In this document: positions 13,284-24,001 of the stretch, piece by piece | Layout of the letters: every line of letters starts with the position of its first letter | How positions within the stretch are numbered: position 1 is the stretch's first letter | Origin: Massariosphaeria phaeospora | Lineage: Eukaryota; Ascomycota; Dothideomycetes; Pleosporales | Reading direction: 5' to 3' | NCBI GenBank assembly: GCA_011032825.1 | Contig: JAADJZ010000018.1 | Span: 496,001 to 560,000, forward strand | Length of the DNA: 64,000 bases | Notes under the pieces: model-generated | What the model was told of the DNA's origin: nothing | Seen by the model: the letters and a program-made list of their open reading frames with translations, nothing else | Databases searched by the model: none | Program-made: the position numbers and the translations under genes

Positions 13284-13565
13284 GAGGTGGTACGAGGAGT
13301 GATAAAGGTGGAATTTTGCGGCGGTCTGTTTTCCACAGTTGAGCCGAATGGCTGTGCATCCGCTCAACCGATGCATCGTGGTAGGGATATTGTAACTATA
13401 CTTTAACACTAGTGAGAGACAACCTTATCGAATGAGACAGAGTTTGATTTGTAGGCCAAATGTACAAAAAGGTGTGAGGGGAGAAGATAAGTTCCAGAAC
13501 TCCACGCTGCTCATATAGACTGCAAAACACCAAGACACCACCAGACGCCTTTTACTTCATCATCC

Positions 13566-14030
13566 TCATAAACCCCACAAATGACTCGAATAGTACTTCT
13601 GATAGTTCGGTATCCACCTCCTCCTATACCCGTCTATGAACGCCCAAGCGTTGGCCAGAAACTCCTCGGACTTCTCCTTCTCATCGTCTGGGGCGAAGTA
13701 CTTCGCATAAATCACGTTTGTCCAGAACGTGGTCTCGGCCGTTGCCATGAGGCCGAGCCCAGCATACACGGTATATCGCACTGGACGACTGCTCTCCTTG
13801 ACCAGGGCAAAAAAGCTGAGAGTGGGAGGCGATGGGTTATCGAACCCTGATGGGCTTGGCTTGCTTGGTGGATTCTGCTGTGACGGGGACCGGATGACGG
13901 ACGACTGGACGAGGGTCCGTCGTGTGCAGTTGGGAGTGTGTGACGCGGGGTATGGCCGGGAGTTGGAAGCATTCGAGTTTTCCAAGTGGGGCTTTGGAGT
14001 CGTTCGCGAGAGGAAACGAGCAGGTAGCAT
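13566..14030 (-). CDS. Small conserved fungal protein, probable mitochondrial membrane protein
   Basis: A single-exon 154-residue protein, start ATG at 14030 (MLPARFLSRTTPK). The first 45 or so residues are rich in Arg, Ser and Thr with almost no acidic residues, as in a mitochondrial presequence. The second half has one hydrophobic stretch (YTVYAGLGLMATAETTFW) followed by a charged region (APDDEKEKSEEFLANAW) and an aromatic tail (RRRWIPNYQKYY). I do not recognise the family. Location in the inner membrane is inferred from the presequence-like start and single membrane segment. It diverges from the coiled-coil gene that starts at 14711. Confidence 0.65.
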   Translation of the reverse strand: MLPARFLSRTTPKPHLENSNASNSRPYPASHTPNCTRRTLVQSSVIRSPSQQNPPSKPSPSGFDNPSPPTLSFFALVKESSRPVRYTVYAGLGLMATAETTFWTNVIYAKYFAPDDEKEKSEEFLANAWAFIDGYRRRWIPNYQKYYSSHLWGL

Positions 14031-14710
14031 GATTGGGTGAACGGTTGCTTGAAACGAAGAGCGACTCAAAACGATGAAACGAAAGACGGGGACTTCAAAG
14101 AAACTGATATGGATGCCTATGGCTATATATATGAGTATGGCCTTATTTTTACCTACTATCCGATTAGGGTAATTCGAATGGCCAAGCCATGATAAGAAGC
14201 AATGCCGAATGGGACGATAGATGCGACGACAAGGTGCGAAATTGGGGTTCACGTGAGCGTAATGTCACCACCCCTTCTGCAGGGCAGCCCGCTAGCCTCT
14301 CGAAGCGCATACTGTGCCATGACGTCGCTGCTGGAATCCGGGTGGCTGGTGTGCAGAACACATGCAGGCGGACAGCGCATGAAGGTTAAACACATGTGCA
14401 GGCAGAAGAGTACCCACGGCCAATGATCAGACGATGGCGGAAGAACATCTGAGAGTGAAATGATAATCGGGGGGGCTGGTCAAAGCGCTGCCGGGATGGC
14501 CCCGTCAACGATTAGGCACGCAAACCACGCGCCGGACCTCGACCACTTCCACTCTCCTTTCACTGCGCCCTATTACCTATAGCAGCCGTCAAATCTACCT
14601 CTGAGCATGTGCGACACCACTACCGACGACTTATTCCGAATATCCGCACCGTTCGCTGGCAGAGGCCGGACTCCCGCGTTCGCAGCCCCGCGGTAGTGCA
14701 CACACAACAC
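14031..14710. promoter_or_regulatory. Divergent upstream region
   Basis: 680 bp between divergent genes. A GGGGGG tract lies near 14469; otherwise I see no gene or repeat. Confidence 0.35.
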
Positions 14711-17041
14711 ATGGAGTCAACAAACAGCGGCCGTCGCAGCATTCCGCAGTGTTGCTGCGGCAGCAAGGATTGCGCTTTCCTCGCCCACAATGGCATGCTT
14801 CTCGAAGGCCTGGAGCGCGATGTGTCGAAAGCCGCCCAGCTTGGAAAGGTACACGACTCTCCATCTCGGTGGTGCTGTCCTTGAACGACTCGCCCCGAGC
14901 TGTCCTCGCTTTGCGCCATGCCGCTGACCTTCGCTCTGCAGGCCCTCTTACAGCGCCACGAGGCCTACGTCGCCGATTCGGAGCAGGAGAGGGAGCGTAT
15001 GACCGCTACCATCGCCAATCTAGAGAAGGAGAAGCTGGAGTTGGAGCAGCGCAACGCCGAGACGATCAAAGCCAACCGAGATCTCCTGGACCAGCTGGAG
15101 CAGTTGAACGATGCGGTTGCCACGTCGGACTCACAGATCAAGGCGCTCACCGACACGCTGCATTCGACCGAGGAGGAGATCCAGCGCTTGAGCTCTCTCG
15201 CTGCACGGACGCAGATGCTTGAACGGCAGCTGATCGATCTAGAGCGGGAGCAGGCGCAGGTCCAGGGGTCACTAGACGACAAAACCAGCGACGAGCGGAC
15301 CGCTATCCAGAGGTGGCGGCGCGCTGAGAGGACTATCGCCGACCTCCAGGACCAGATAGACCGCATCGAGAAAGAGGCCCGGGAAGAACGCGATCGGCAT
15401 GTAGAAATCGTGGCACGTATGGAGCGGCGCATGGTGGTTGATGGAGAACTCGCATCAGCGGCAGGCAGATTGAAAGCAAAGGCAGGACAGGAAAAGGCCG
15501 GGACCAACGTTGTATCACACTTTGTTAAGGACATTCTTCTAGACAACGCAAACCTCCAACATGGCATTCTGGAACTGCGCGAGATGCTGCTCAACTCGAA
15601 CGAGGAAGTCGAACGTCTGCGTGACCATTTGCGAGTACACCAGCCAGTCATCACTCCAACCACGGAAGACGTTCCGACGCCGACAGCTACGAGTCTGCAG
15701 AAAGAGCTGGGTTTCGAACAAGTGGTCAATCAGGAGTTACATATCCACCACCATTACCACGAACCCAAACCCAACAAAGCCGCACCAAAGCCGCAACCGC
15801 AGCGTCGGCCGAAGAAGAAACGCTTCAGTCTTACGCCCGGACATTTCACGCCCCCCGTCGCCATGGATCCTTCGTCAAGTGCAGCTATCCTTTCTCAGAC
15901 TGCCGTCACAGTACCAAACACCAATCGCTGGTCCAACGCCACCACCCTCGCTCCTTCGTCCATGCCCGGGTCACCCCTTTCCATCTCCCATCGTGACCCA
16001 GTATATGACCGTGTCTTCAGCGACGTAGCATATGACTCCTCACGGCCTACGAGTCCGTCGGATTCACTCGATTTCCAGTCCCCCATGTTTGGCCCAATCA
16101 AACCGAGAGATGCGTTCGCTCAAGACGATGGTTTCTACCACTCAAGAAAGAAATCGCAGACCCTGAAGCCGCCGAGTCTATCCACGATTCGTAGCGCGAG
16201 TACCCCGATCTCTTTGACTACTAAGAGTAGTCCAGCAACTGCTTTAATATCAGCCGTCAGTCCGGCCAACTCGTTCGTCAACGATATATTCGTACTTTCT
16301 CCGTCTCTGCAACCCCAATCCGCGATCCCAGAAGCGAACGAAGAGGCTCCAGCACCAGACTCGCAGCCCCTTACCTCACCGCCGTTCTCTCCTGACGTTG
16401 AAACGGACGACCCCAACCTCCTCTCTCCAATGACACATACGCGCCCCGCACTCCGCCGCCACGCATCCCACGAGTCGCTCATTTCCATCTCCGGCATGGA
16501 CATCCACACCCTCCAGTCCCGGCCCTCCCAACTCCTCCTATCATGCTCGCCGCGCTTCGCAAGCACCGGCTCCGGCCCCTCCATCCAACCCGAAGTCACG
16601 CCCTGGACCGCCACAGCCGGATCCAACATGTCGCGCCGCGACCTCGACAGCAGCACCTTCAACCGCTCGCTGCTCTATGCCACAATCGCCAACAACCAGA
16701 AGCGCGGCGTCGGCAGCCGCAAAAGCGACGGCATCGGCAAGAAAGTCGGCGGCTGGGTGTTTGGCAAGTGGGGCGCTACACCGACGCCGTCTACTACGAC
16801 CCGCCCCGGCTCGTCCAAGTCGAGCGACACGCAGCAGTCGCAGTCTTCGCAGGACACGGCGAAGAAGAGCGGCGAGGCGCCCGGGTCGGCTGCGAAGAAG
16901 GAGTTCAGGCTCCGGCCGCCGGGTGTGAATCAGAGTGGGCCGATCTGGGGCTTCTTTGATGCGGTGCCGCCGGTGCCGGCGAAGGTCGTGGTTACAGATC
17001 TGGATGCTGATGCGTTGGGCGAGGCGTTGGCGGAGAGTTGA
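14711..17041 (+). CDS. Conserved Pezizomycotina coiled-coil protein
   Basis: Two exons (14711-14848, 14942-17041) give 745 residues. The N-terminus has a CCCGSKDCAFLAHN motif with clustered cysteines. Residues of about 45-290 form long heptad-like coiled coils (repeated LEKEKLELEQRN and LDQLEQLNDAV patterns), including an Arg-rich AREERDRHVEIVARMERR segment and the conserved VVSHFVKDILLDNANLQ. A HHHYHEPKP stretch follows, then about 400 residues of Ser/Pro-rich low complexity, ending in a basic Gly-rich segment (KKVGGWVFGKWG) and an acidic tail. The architecture suggests a structural or scaffold protein, perhaps cytoskeleton- or spindle-pole-associated, but the role is unknown. The stop TGA at 17039-17041 sits inside a GAGTT pentamer repeat. 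The intron (14849-14941) is GT-AG, phase 0. Confidence 0.85.
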
Positions 17042-17057
17042 GTTGAGTTGAGTTGAG
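17035..17057. repeat. GAGTT pentamer tandem repeat spanning a stop codon
   Basis: Four full GAGTT units from 17035, plus a partial one, overlap the TGA of the coiled-coil gene. Because the unit is 5 nt, the array supplies TGA in more than one frame. Confidence 0.85.
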
Positions 17058-17958
17058 ATTCTGCCCTACGTCCGTCTCTTGTTCTTTTTGATATAATGGG
17101 TTGAGTTGCCATCTCGGAAGAAGATCCCTCTCACTACTGCTCGTTTCTTCCCTTTTCTGTTCTTATCCTTTCTTTCTTTCTTTCGTCGTTTCGCTGCATG
17201 TTTTCGACTCCTTTGTGATTTTCTTGGCGGGTGACGGCGTTCACCCAGGTGCGGTTTCGGTTGGATTTAGGTTGCATAGCGGGCGTTTTTTTATATTGGC
17301 TTGAGTTGGGTCGAGCATGGAATTGGGCTGGCCGTTGGTCTGGCATTCTGAGGGTTCACGAATCTGGGGGGCAAACTCGGACTTTTGCATGGTGGATATA
17401 TATATACCCCGACACCTTACGGTCCTCACATTTCCTAGCGTCGACCTCTAATCTGTAGTTGGTGGTTGCATAGGACTGGACGCATGGAATGCAACGGAAA
17501 GTAGAATCACGTTAAGCTAGCATCCAGATTTAGAAGAAATATAACTAGTCGAACACAACAACAGAGAACGTGTCCAGTCTATGGATTCGATCAGTCTTGA
17601 ATCTATATATATCAATCACCGCGTCATTACGTCTAGCCCCGCTCCGCTCCGCTCTATATTACAAAAGGCTATATATACAGTAAATCCAGCTCTTAACCAC
17701 CACCAAACAAATATACAACGTGGATGGAAAGCCCGGACAACTCCGCGCTAGAAAACATGCCATACAAGCAGGTTACAGAACAGGCGACGAGGACATGGCC
17801 GCAGCCGTGGCCGTGGCCGAGGTGCGTCGGCAAGAGTACTGGATATACACAGGTAAACGGCAGAAAGGACGAAGGCGTGGGTATCGGTGGGAAGTCATTG
17901 GTTGGAAGCAGATTCTCGAGGCCGTGGTTGGTGGGTCGGAGCAAGTCCACGAGTGCGC
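17042..17958. other. Intergenic region between convergent genes
   Basis: 917 bp between convergent stop codons. It holds pyrimidine-rich stretches (17140-17190) and TATATA runs near 17398 and 17606. No gene is supported. Confidence 0.45.
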
Positions 17959-19208
17959 TCATGGTGAAGGTGTCCGCCAGTTCTTGTACAAACAGGAGCA
18001 CAGCTGACCCGCTTCCTGTGCTTCGAAGCCCTCTGAAATGGCGTCGCCAGGCGCGCCGTCCGAGAGCTTGTAGCAGGAAGGAATGCTTTCGCCGCCTCCT
18101 ACGGACTGCTCGATGCGCACAGCTGTTTCGGCGTTAGCGATTGGAGATCTAGCTCGGCGAAAGCGAAGCGTGGGTGCACTTACCAAACGGCCAGACGGGC
18201 GAGCTTGGATTGCCCGTCGGATCGCCTGCCGCGGTGTCGGGATACGACCTCTCCATCTTGGTGTACAGGGACGCTTGCAGGCTCGTCCCCTCGAAGGCAC
18301 ACTCTACCGCCGCGCCATCGCCCGTCAAGCCCTTGCTCGGGCTCACCGTCCGCGTCTGGCTGAACTGGAACCTATATCTCTCCGCATCCTCGCCTTTGTC
18401 CAGCAATTCGAGCTCCTCGCTGGTGAATTCGATGGAGAACGGGTTCTCGGAGGAGGATATTCTGTAGTCGCCGGATGACCCGGTGATTTCCCAGTTGAAG
18501 GTGCCTAGGGATTTAGAGGGCGAGGTGTTGTATTCGGTGTAGGGGTAGCAGGTCCAGGCCGCGGCGTCCGAGGTGCAGTTTGTTTGGACGGTGTCGAGGA
18601 AGGTTACGAAGGAGTAGGAGCCGACGGGGAAGTTTTCGGGGAGGGAGGAAGGGGAGAGGGCGGCGGGCGAAGACGGGGATGATGGTGATGATGGAGACGA
18701 TGGAGACGAGGGGTCTTTCGGTTTGGTGGCGGGGGAATGGGAGTCTGCGGTTAAGGGACTAGAGAATGTCAGCCAGTATACTTTGAGCGCACTGAACAAG
18801 ATGAACTCACTTGTCGGAGCTCTTCTTCTTGAGTCCCACAGCTAGACCAACAGCTAGCGCTATTACGCAAAGGATGACGATGAGGCCTATGATAACCAGT
18901 CGCTTCCACCCTCCCCGTTTCGCAATCTGTTTGTGGTTCCTCAAGGCGCTGAATTTCTCTCCGTCAGACCACACACTAAAGCTATATCCGCTCGAATTGC
19001 TCGCTGATTGACCGCTTTCTTGTGGAGTATCTGCGAACTTGGCACCCAGCACGCTCTTCCTGACCGAGGCTCGATTCGCATCGCGTGTCTTCATGGCGTC
19101 GCCATTCTCGAGGATAACGGACAACCGCTGGCCGGCTGGTGTCGATATCCGTTTCGGCTGTGGCTCGACTAGTTGGTGGTGCTTGCTAGAGCGGTTCCAG
19201 AAATCCAT
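17959..19208 (-). CDS. Single-pass membrane protein with Ser/Pro stalk and Cys-containing ectodomain (fungal, unknown function)
   Basis: Three exons (19208-18811, 18758-18184, 18122-17959) give 378 residues. The cytosolic N-terminus (about 100 residues) is polar, with a RISTPAGQRLSVILENG segment. A strong membrane helix at about 104-126 (LVIIGLIVILCVIALAVGLA) is followed by KKK, and then by a repeated SPSSPSSPSSP stalk around residues 145-165. The presumed outer domain has LPENFPVGSYSFVTFLDTV and several cysteines (NCTSDAAAWTCYPYTEYN, CYKLSDG, CSCLYKNW). The order suggests a type II or stalked surface sensor; this class of fungal protein often carries automatic twin-arginine labels that are not meaningful. 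Function is unknown. Both introns are GT-AG and keep frame. Confidence 0.82.
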
Positions 19209-20751
19209 GGTGGACGGGTGATGATGGATTGGATGTGTTTCTCCTCGAGTTACTCGAGGCTTGCGCGCACAGATTCAAGGGCGTCCCGTCCCAGTGCTCC
19301 AGCCTCTCGCATGCCCCGTCCCTCTTGCTTTGGTGAACTTGGTATGCTTTGATCTCTTCTCGCTCACTAGCTTGCCATCTCTCTCGCTCTGATGATGGCT
19401 GGCTATGTCGTAGATCCGGCGTCCGGGAGGGAGGGAAGGAAGGAAAAGAAGCAACGCCTGGGGAAGGAGATGGGACACTAGGAGTCTAGGACAAGCAATA
19501 GTATGTCGGCCCATGCGACGCCACCATGGATGATAAGAACAAAATGTGGTGTCGCCATCTCCCGTGTGGGTTAGATGATTCAGCCCATCGGACGGTTGCG
19601 TGAGCTCCCGCCAATAGCAAGCACGTCGTATATGGAGTGGCACTGCGCGAGTCCAGTTCGGGAACTGGCAGTCGAGGATCCACCGAGCGTTCCTTTTTCC
19701 GATAATGTATCGAGACTCGCTTGCGGTGCCTCGATATAGATAGCGAGCAGCGCACGGCGGGAGAACTGGTGGTGTGCACTGTGGGGGCTTGCGCCGCTAT
19801 GAAGTACCGTCGATCGCACTGACTGACAGTTGATGTCGAAGCAACAGCTCCCGGAAGTGTGCGCGGGGAACTGACTGTGATGCTTGAGGTCCAGGGGCTT
19901 ACCGGCTATGTAGTATGGTTCACGACTCATCGGCCGTGTTCCTGCATGAGTGCTGAAAGAGTCGCAAGGATCTCGAATTTCATAATGACAGGGGCTTTCG
20001 GTACCGCCCTGGCACAATTCGCTTAGCCTACCCTCTTATTTCTACGCCCTACGGAGTACTAACACATTATCTAGTATAGTAGATACAATAGGGCTTTGTA
20101 AAGACAGAGGGAGACTATCTACTTACTACTAAAACCTCTTAGGCTATCAGGAGGATCACCTAAAGTTAGCAATCAATTCTGCCAGGTGGGTGTCGGTAAA
20201 AACTGTCGCCAAGCCCGCCTTTCATCGTTTTTGCATTCACCTCCGGAACGTGCTATCTTCTTCACGCGTGGTGAAGGCGCGCATCCGCCTTTGCTATCAC
20301 TCGTGGCAATTGACAAACGCTGGTGTGGTGTTTCTTTAGCTAAATGGACAGACGCGGAGTGAACACGGCGCGTTTTTCTCACTGCACGAGCCTTCACCGA
20401 CTTCTCTTTACGCGTCACTTTCTCTCACCACAGGCTTCCATTAGTTGCCGCAAATGGACTGACGACAATCCCATGACATCAGAAACACCTCAACTCTGCT
20501 ACATATCCTACAAGCTCGGTTGACGGCCTGTTGAAACGTCTCCCACTCCATCAGCGCGCCTCTCACCTGGCAACTCTACCCAAACCCCGCAGGGTCCTAA
20601 AAGACTCGCACCTGGGTGACTCTTTTGTTTTACTTCCCGGTGATTGAGCTGTGACGACCGCCCTTTTCTCGCTAGCGTCCACCCCATAACCTCTCGAGAA
20701 TTCAACAAAAACCTGCAAAACTACAACCCACCGAGGCTTAGTTCAGCCACG
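19209..20751. other. Divergent intergenic region with a short AT-rich block
   Basis: About 1.5 kb between divergent genes. Most is of ordinary composition with no supported gene. A roughly 130 bp AT-rich block (about 20035-20170) has many TA steps and TACT/TAGT words, unlike the flanks. It may be a worn repeat remnant or part of a promoter. Confidence 0.45.
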
Positions 20752-22962
20752 ATGTCCAACAAGGTCATCGTTCCACTACGACCCGGCTCTGATGGGGATG
20801 CGACGCATCGTCCTACCCTCCCAGGATTCACAGAGGTCGTCCCACCAACAACTTACTTGGAGAAGATCGGCCAGCAATGGATGGACTCTAGGGGGCAGGC
20901 CGTCGCAGGCAAGAAGTACATACTCGAACGACTTCCACCTGGATACGCTCTCTTCGAACGTGCCCGTAAATCCGAGCCTTCCCATGTCGACAAGTTCTTA
21001 TATGGGCATCCTGATCGCAAGCCGTTTGATTCTGCCAACCGCTTTTATCCCCATTTCGAGTATCTAATGAACAATGGCGGCGACAGTATGGGATGTCCTT
21101 GCACCGTATGCAACGCAAAAGGAGGGATCCTGCCGCCCATGGGTCGGAAAAAGACGGGTTCAATCACATCACACTCGTCGCCAGCCTCAGCAGCCCCAGC
21201 AGCCCTGACAGCCCCGACAGCCCCGACAGCCTCGAAAGGTCCGACCGCCCCACAAGGACACACGAGACCCAATTTCGCTGCTGCTGCTCAAATTAAAGGA
21301 CGACCCAAGGTGACAGAGCCGGGCATGGACAGCAGTCGCGTTGATGATGAGGGAACGCCTGATGTCTATCGGAATCTAATCGACAAGCTGAAACGCTACC
21401 GCACCTTCGATGAAGCCATAAAGGAGCCAATGAGCCTTGATTGGCGGGCAGAGCAAGAACTGCTACCTGGCTTACTTGCAAAGTTGAAAGCAGATCCGCA
21501 ATGTTTCCCACGAGCTGGAGAGATTGTGCTTTACGTCCGACACTTACCAAATGGTGTGGACATCTGCCGCGAGGAGTCAAATGACGGATACAGGCTGTAC
21601 GATCGCAAGTCAAAAACCTTTCTCGGCATTCCAGCCTGGGAAGCAGGTCTGGTAGGACAGACGCCATGCGAGACAACGGAGCTTGACGATCTCGTCCAGG
21701 AGCAAGGCAAAGAGATGAATGTCGCCTATTCTGGGGTGCGAGTCGAGCCATTACCTGATCCCAATAGTTCAGACAAGTCTCTTTCGAAGCGGTATACATA
21801 TGTGCCTCTACACCAGACTCGGCCATTCATCTTCTGGGAGGATTACCTCGGTAGTATCCCTAAGATGGACTGGCATCCCACGATCAACAATGCCTTGACA
21901 GCTATGTCCACTGTAGCGGTGATGGGAAAGCACAGGTTCAAAGGCACATGGCCTGAAGCCCAAATCTACTGCCATGGGATCTACATTGGAAGCGAGATGT
22001 TCACTGTCGGCGACGTAGTGCGTCTTCTCCCCAAGGCCAATGAACCTGGTTGTAGCGACATCCTAGTCATCAGGTCCATCAGAGTCAAGCTCACGTATCT
22101 CGATCTCGCCTCCTCGAATGACTACGATGAAGGGCGACCATACAACTCATCCATCTTCGTTATTGGAAAAGGCTACACCAAGGAAGCCACCCGGTCCAGC
22201 AAAGAATGGATATCCGCCGATGCCGACGAAGAGCCTCTCTGGGAGAAATTTAGCAAGCATACCGTCTGGCACCCGCTCCAACCCCCCGAGAAAGAGTTGC
22301 AAATCCCATTCTCCCGCATCCTAGGACGGTTCTTCGAAGCCGAAGCCATGGCGCTATGGTTCCCCTCCAGCAACCCCGTCCCAGACCCCAACCTCTCTGC
22401 AGGCCTCGTTGGGATTCGCAAAGCCCGCAACATCGCTCGCATGACTGACCAACGCATCACCCTAGCCTTCGACACGACGTGGTTCTGGGGTGACACACGC
22501 GCGGAAGCGCTGGACCTGCAAACCGTCAACGGCCTCGAAGTCGGCAAACACGACAAAGAGCGCGACCCGCACTCCTGGCGCAAGAAGATCAAGGCCATGG
22601 AGAACAGTGCGGCTGGCGACAAGACCGCTGTGTCTGGAATGCGAAACTTGCGCGGCTTCATGGCATCTGGATCTGGATCTGGACCTGGATCAGGACCTGT
22701 GACTACAACCCTACCCGTTCGCGTGCAGACGGAGCCAACCGAGGAGACCAGCACGAGCGGCACCAACACCGGCACTGGAACAGGAACCGGAAGCAAGAGC
22801 GGCACCAGTCTGTCCCGCAAGCGCAGCAAAGTCATCAGCATCAGCAGCGGCGAAGAAGAAGAGGAAGAGGAGATCCGGAAGCACACGAAGATCATCGAGC
22901 CTTCGTCCGCTACCGAGCGCAAGAAGAACAACCCCACAATTCGCATCGCTACACATAGCTGA
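20752..22962 (+). CDS. clr2: Cryptic loci regulator 2 (Clr2)-like heterochromatin silencing protein
   Basis: In fission yeast Clr2 is a subunit of the SHREC histone deacetylase/remodeller complex needed for transcriptional gene silencing in heterochromatin. This single-exon gene encodes 736 residues from the ATG at 20752 (MSNKVIVPLRPGSDG). The Clr2 N-terminal domain is clear: LPPGYALFERARKS, FLYGHPDRKPFDSANRFYPH, and the CPCTVCNAKG cysteine motif. A Pro/Thr/Ala-rich linker follows (about residues 145-190), then the Clr2-type core with PRAGEIVLYVRHL and YCHGIYIGSEMFTVGDVVRL (an adenine-nucleotide or BAH-like fold is suggested by family knowledge). The tail has SGSGSG and TGTGTG repeats, a KRSKVISIS segment and a poly-Glu stretch. 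Other SHREC subunits are not in the window. Confidence 0.87.
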   Translation: MSNKVIVPLRPGSDGDATHRPTLPGFTEVVPPTTYLEKIGQQWMDSRGQAVAGKKYILERLPPGYALFERARKSEPSHVDKFLYGHPDRKPFDSANRFYPHFEYLMNNGGDSMGCPCTVCNAKGGILPPMGRKKTGSITSHSSPASAAPAALTAPTAPTASKGPTAPQGHTRPNFAAAAQIKGRPKVTEPGMDSSRVDDEGTPDVYRNLIDKLKRYRTFDEAIKEPMSLDWRAEQELLPGLLAKLKADPQCFPRAGEIVLYVRHLPNGVDICREESNDGYRLYDRKSKTFLGIPAWEAGLVGQTPCETTELDDLVQEQGKEMNVAYSGVRVEPLPDPNSSDKSLSKRYTYVPLHQTRPFIFWEDYLGSIPKMDWHPTINNALTAMSTVAVMGKHRFKGTWPEAQIYCHGIYIGSEMFTVGDVVRLLPKANEPGCSDILVIRSIRVKLTYLDLASSNDYDEGRPYNSSIFVIGKGYTKEATRSSKEWISADADEEPLWEKFSKHTVWHPLQPPEKELQIPFSRILGRFFEAEAMALWFPSSNPVPDPNLSAGLVGIRKARNIARMTDQRITLAFDTTWFWGDTRAEALDLQTVNGLEVGKHDKERDPHSWRKKIKAMENSAAGDKTAVSGMRNLRGFMASGSGSGPGSGPVTTTLPVRVQTEPTEETSTSGTNTGTGTGTGSKSGTSLSRKRSKVISISSGEEEEEEEIRKHTKIIEPSSATERKKNNPTIRIATHS

Positions 22963-24001
22963 GGGTTGGGCATGCATGCATGGATTGGCGTGGCGTTGCG
23001 TTGCATACGAAGAAGAAGAGATAAGATGAGGGAAATGTAACGAAGTGAAGCAAACCGGACCGACCGACCGAACAAACTGGCATCGGTGGGCATGCATGCA
23101 TGCAATACCCCCCATAGCTCGACACATAACACATTATAGATTATCAGTGATTGGGTTGTGCTACGAAGATGCTGTGGACCGAATTAGGAAAGGTGGCTGG
23201 AATCTTCTTGCTTCGCACACCGGTCGGTTCGGATGCCATGGAGCAGAAAAGCAAAAGGCCTAAACGGGGAGAAAATGCGAGAGAGGGAGAGATGGTGGAT
23301 TTGATGCTGTACTGTAGGTAGATGGGCGGACGAGTGGTTGGATAAAGTACCTAGGTATGAAGGCCACCACAGGTCAGGCAGCATGTGCGTGCCTACCTGC
23401 CTTACAAGGTACAGCAACATCAGCAGCAAGTAGTAGTAGCAGCAATCTCCCCGAAATAGAAACATAGAAGCAAAATAAGGTACTCTCGACTTGACTTTGC
23501 TTTTCAAGAAACATTTTACTCACCTGCACAATCAAGTACTGTGCCAAACTTACTGCCTAACGTCAGTCAGGAGGCTAAAAAGGTATCGACGAAAGGAACA
23601 AAATAGGGCTGATGGGATAGGACTTGACTGGCAACAGGAGCGCAATTCGAGCTCGATCAGTGACAACCGAACTCTCCCAGCTCTATAGCTTTTAACAAGT
23701 AGACTATTGCAACATTTATAAGTACACGTACACATATACGGCACGCGCAAAGACAACGGTAATAATCTAGTATTACTTTCAAGCGCGGAATAGGTATCTA
23801 TGTAACCCCCCTCCCCATTTCCCCTGCAGCGTTGCAGTAACCCCCAACATGTGTCGGAAGTATGGACCCGAACGCCATGCCGTATACCGTGTTGATCCCA
23901 CGCCGATTTCCAAGTCGTGAATGAAATGTCTAGACAAAGTGCTCAATTGATGAGAAAGCGCCCGATCAACCCCTCATACCTGCGAGAAGGAGACCCGCGT
24001 A
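22963..24001. other. Intergenic region between convergent genes
   Basis: About 1 kb between convergent genes. It holds a paired GGGCATGCATGCATG element 120 bp apart (see the repeat entry) and a GACC repeat near 23058-23071. No gene is supported. Confidence 0.45.
22968..23102. repeat. Paired GGGCATGCATGCATG elements, 120 bp apart
   Basis: Two copies of GGGCATGCATGCATG (about 22968-22982 and 23088-23102) lie just past the Clr2 stop at a spacing of exactly 120 bp. Each is self-complementary in its GCATGCATGC core. Confidence 0.8.
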
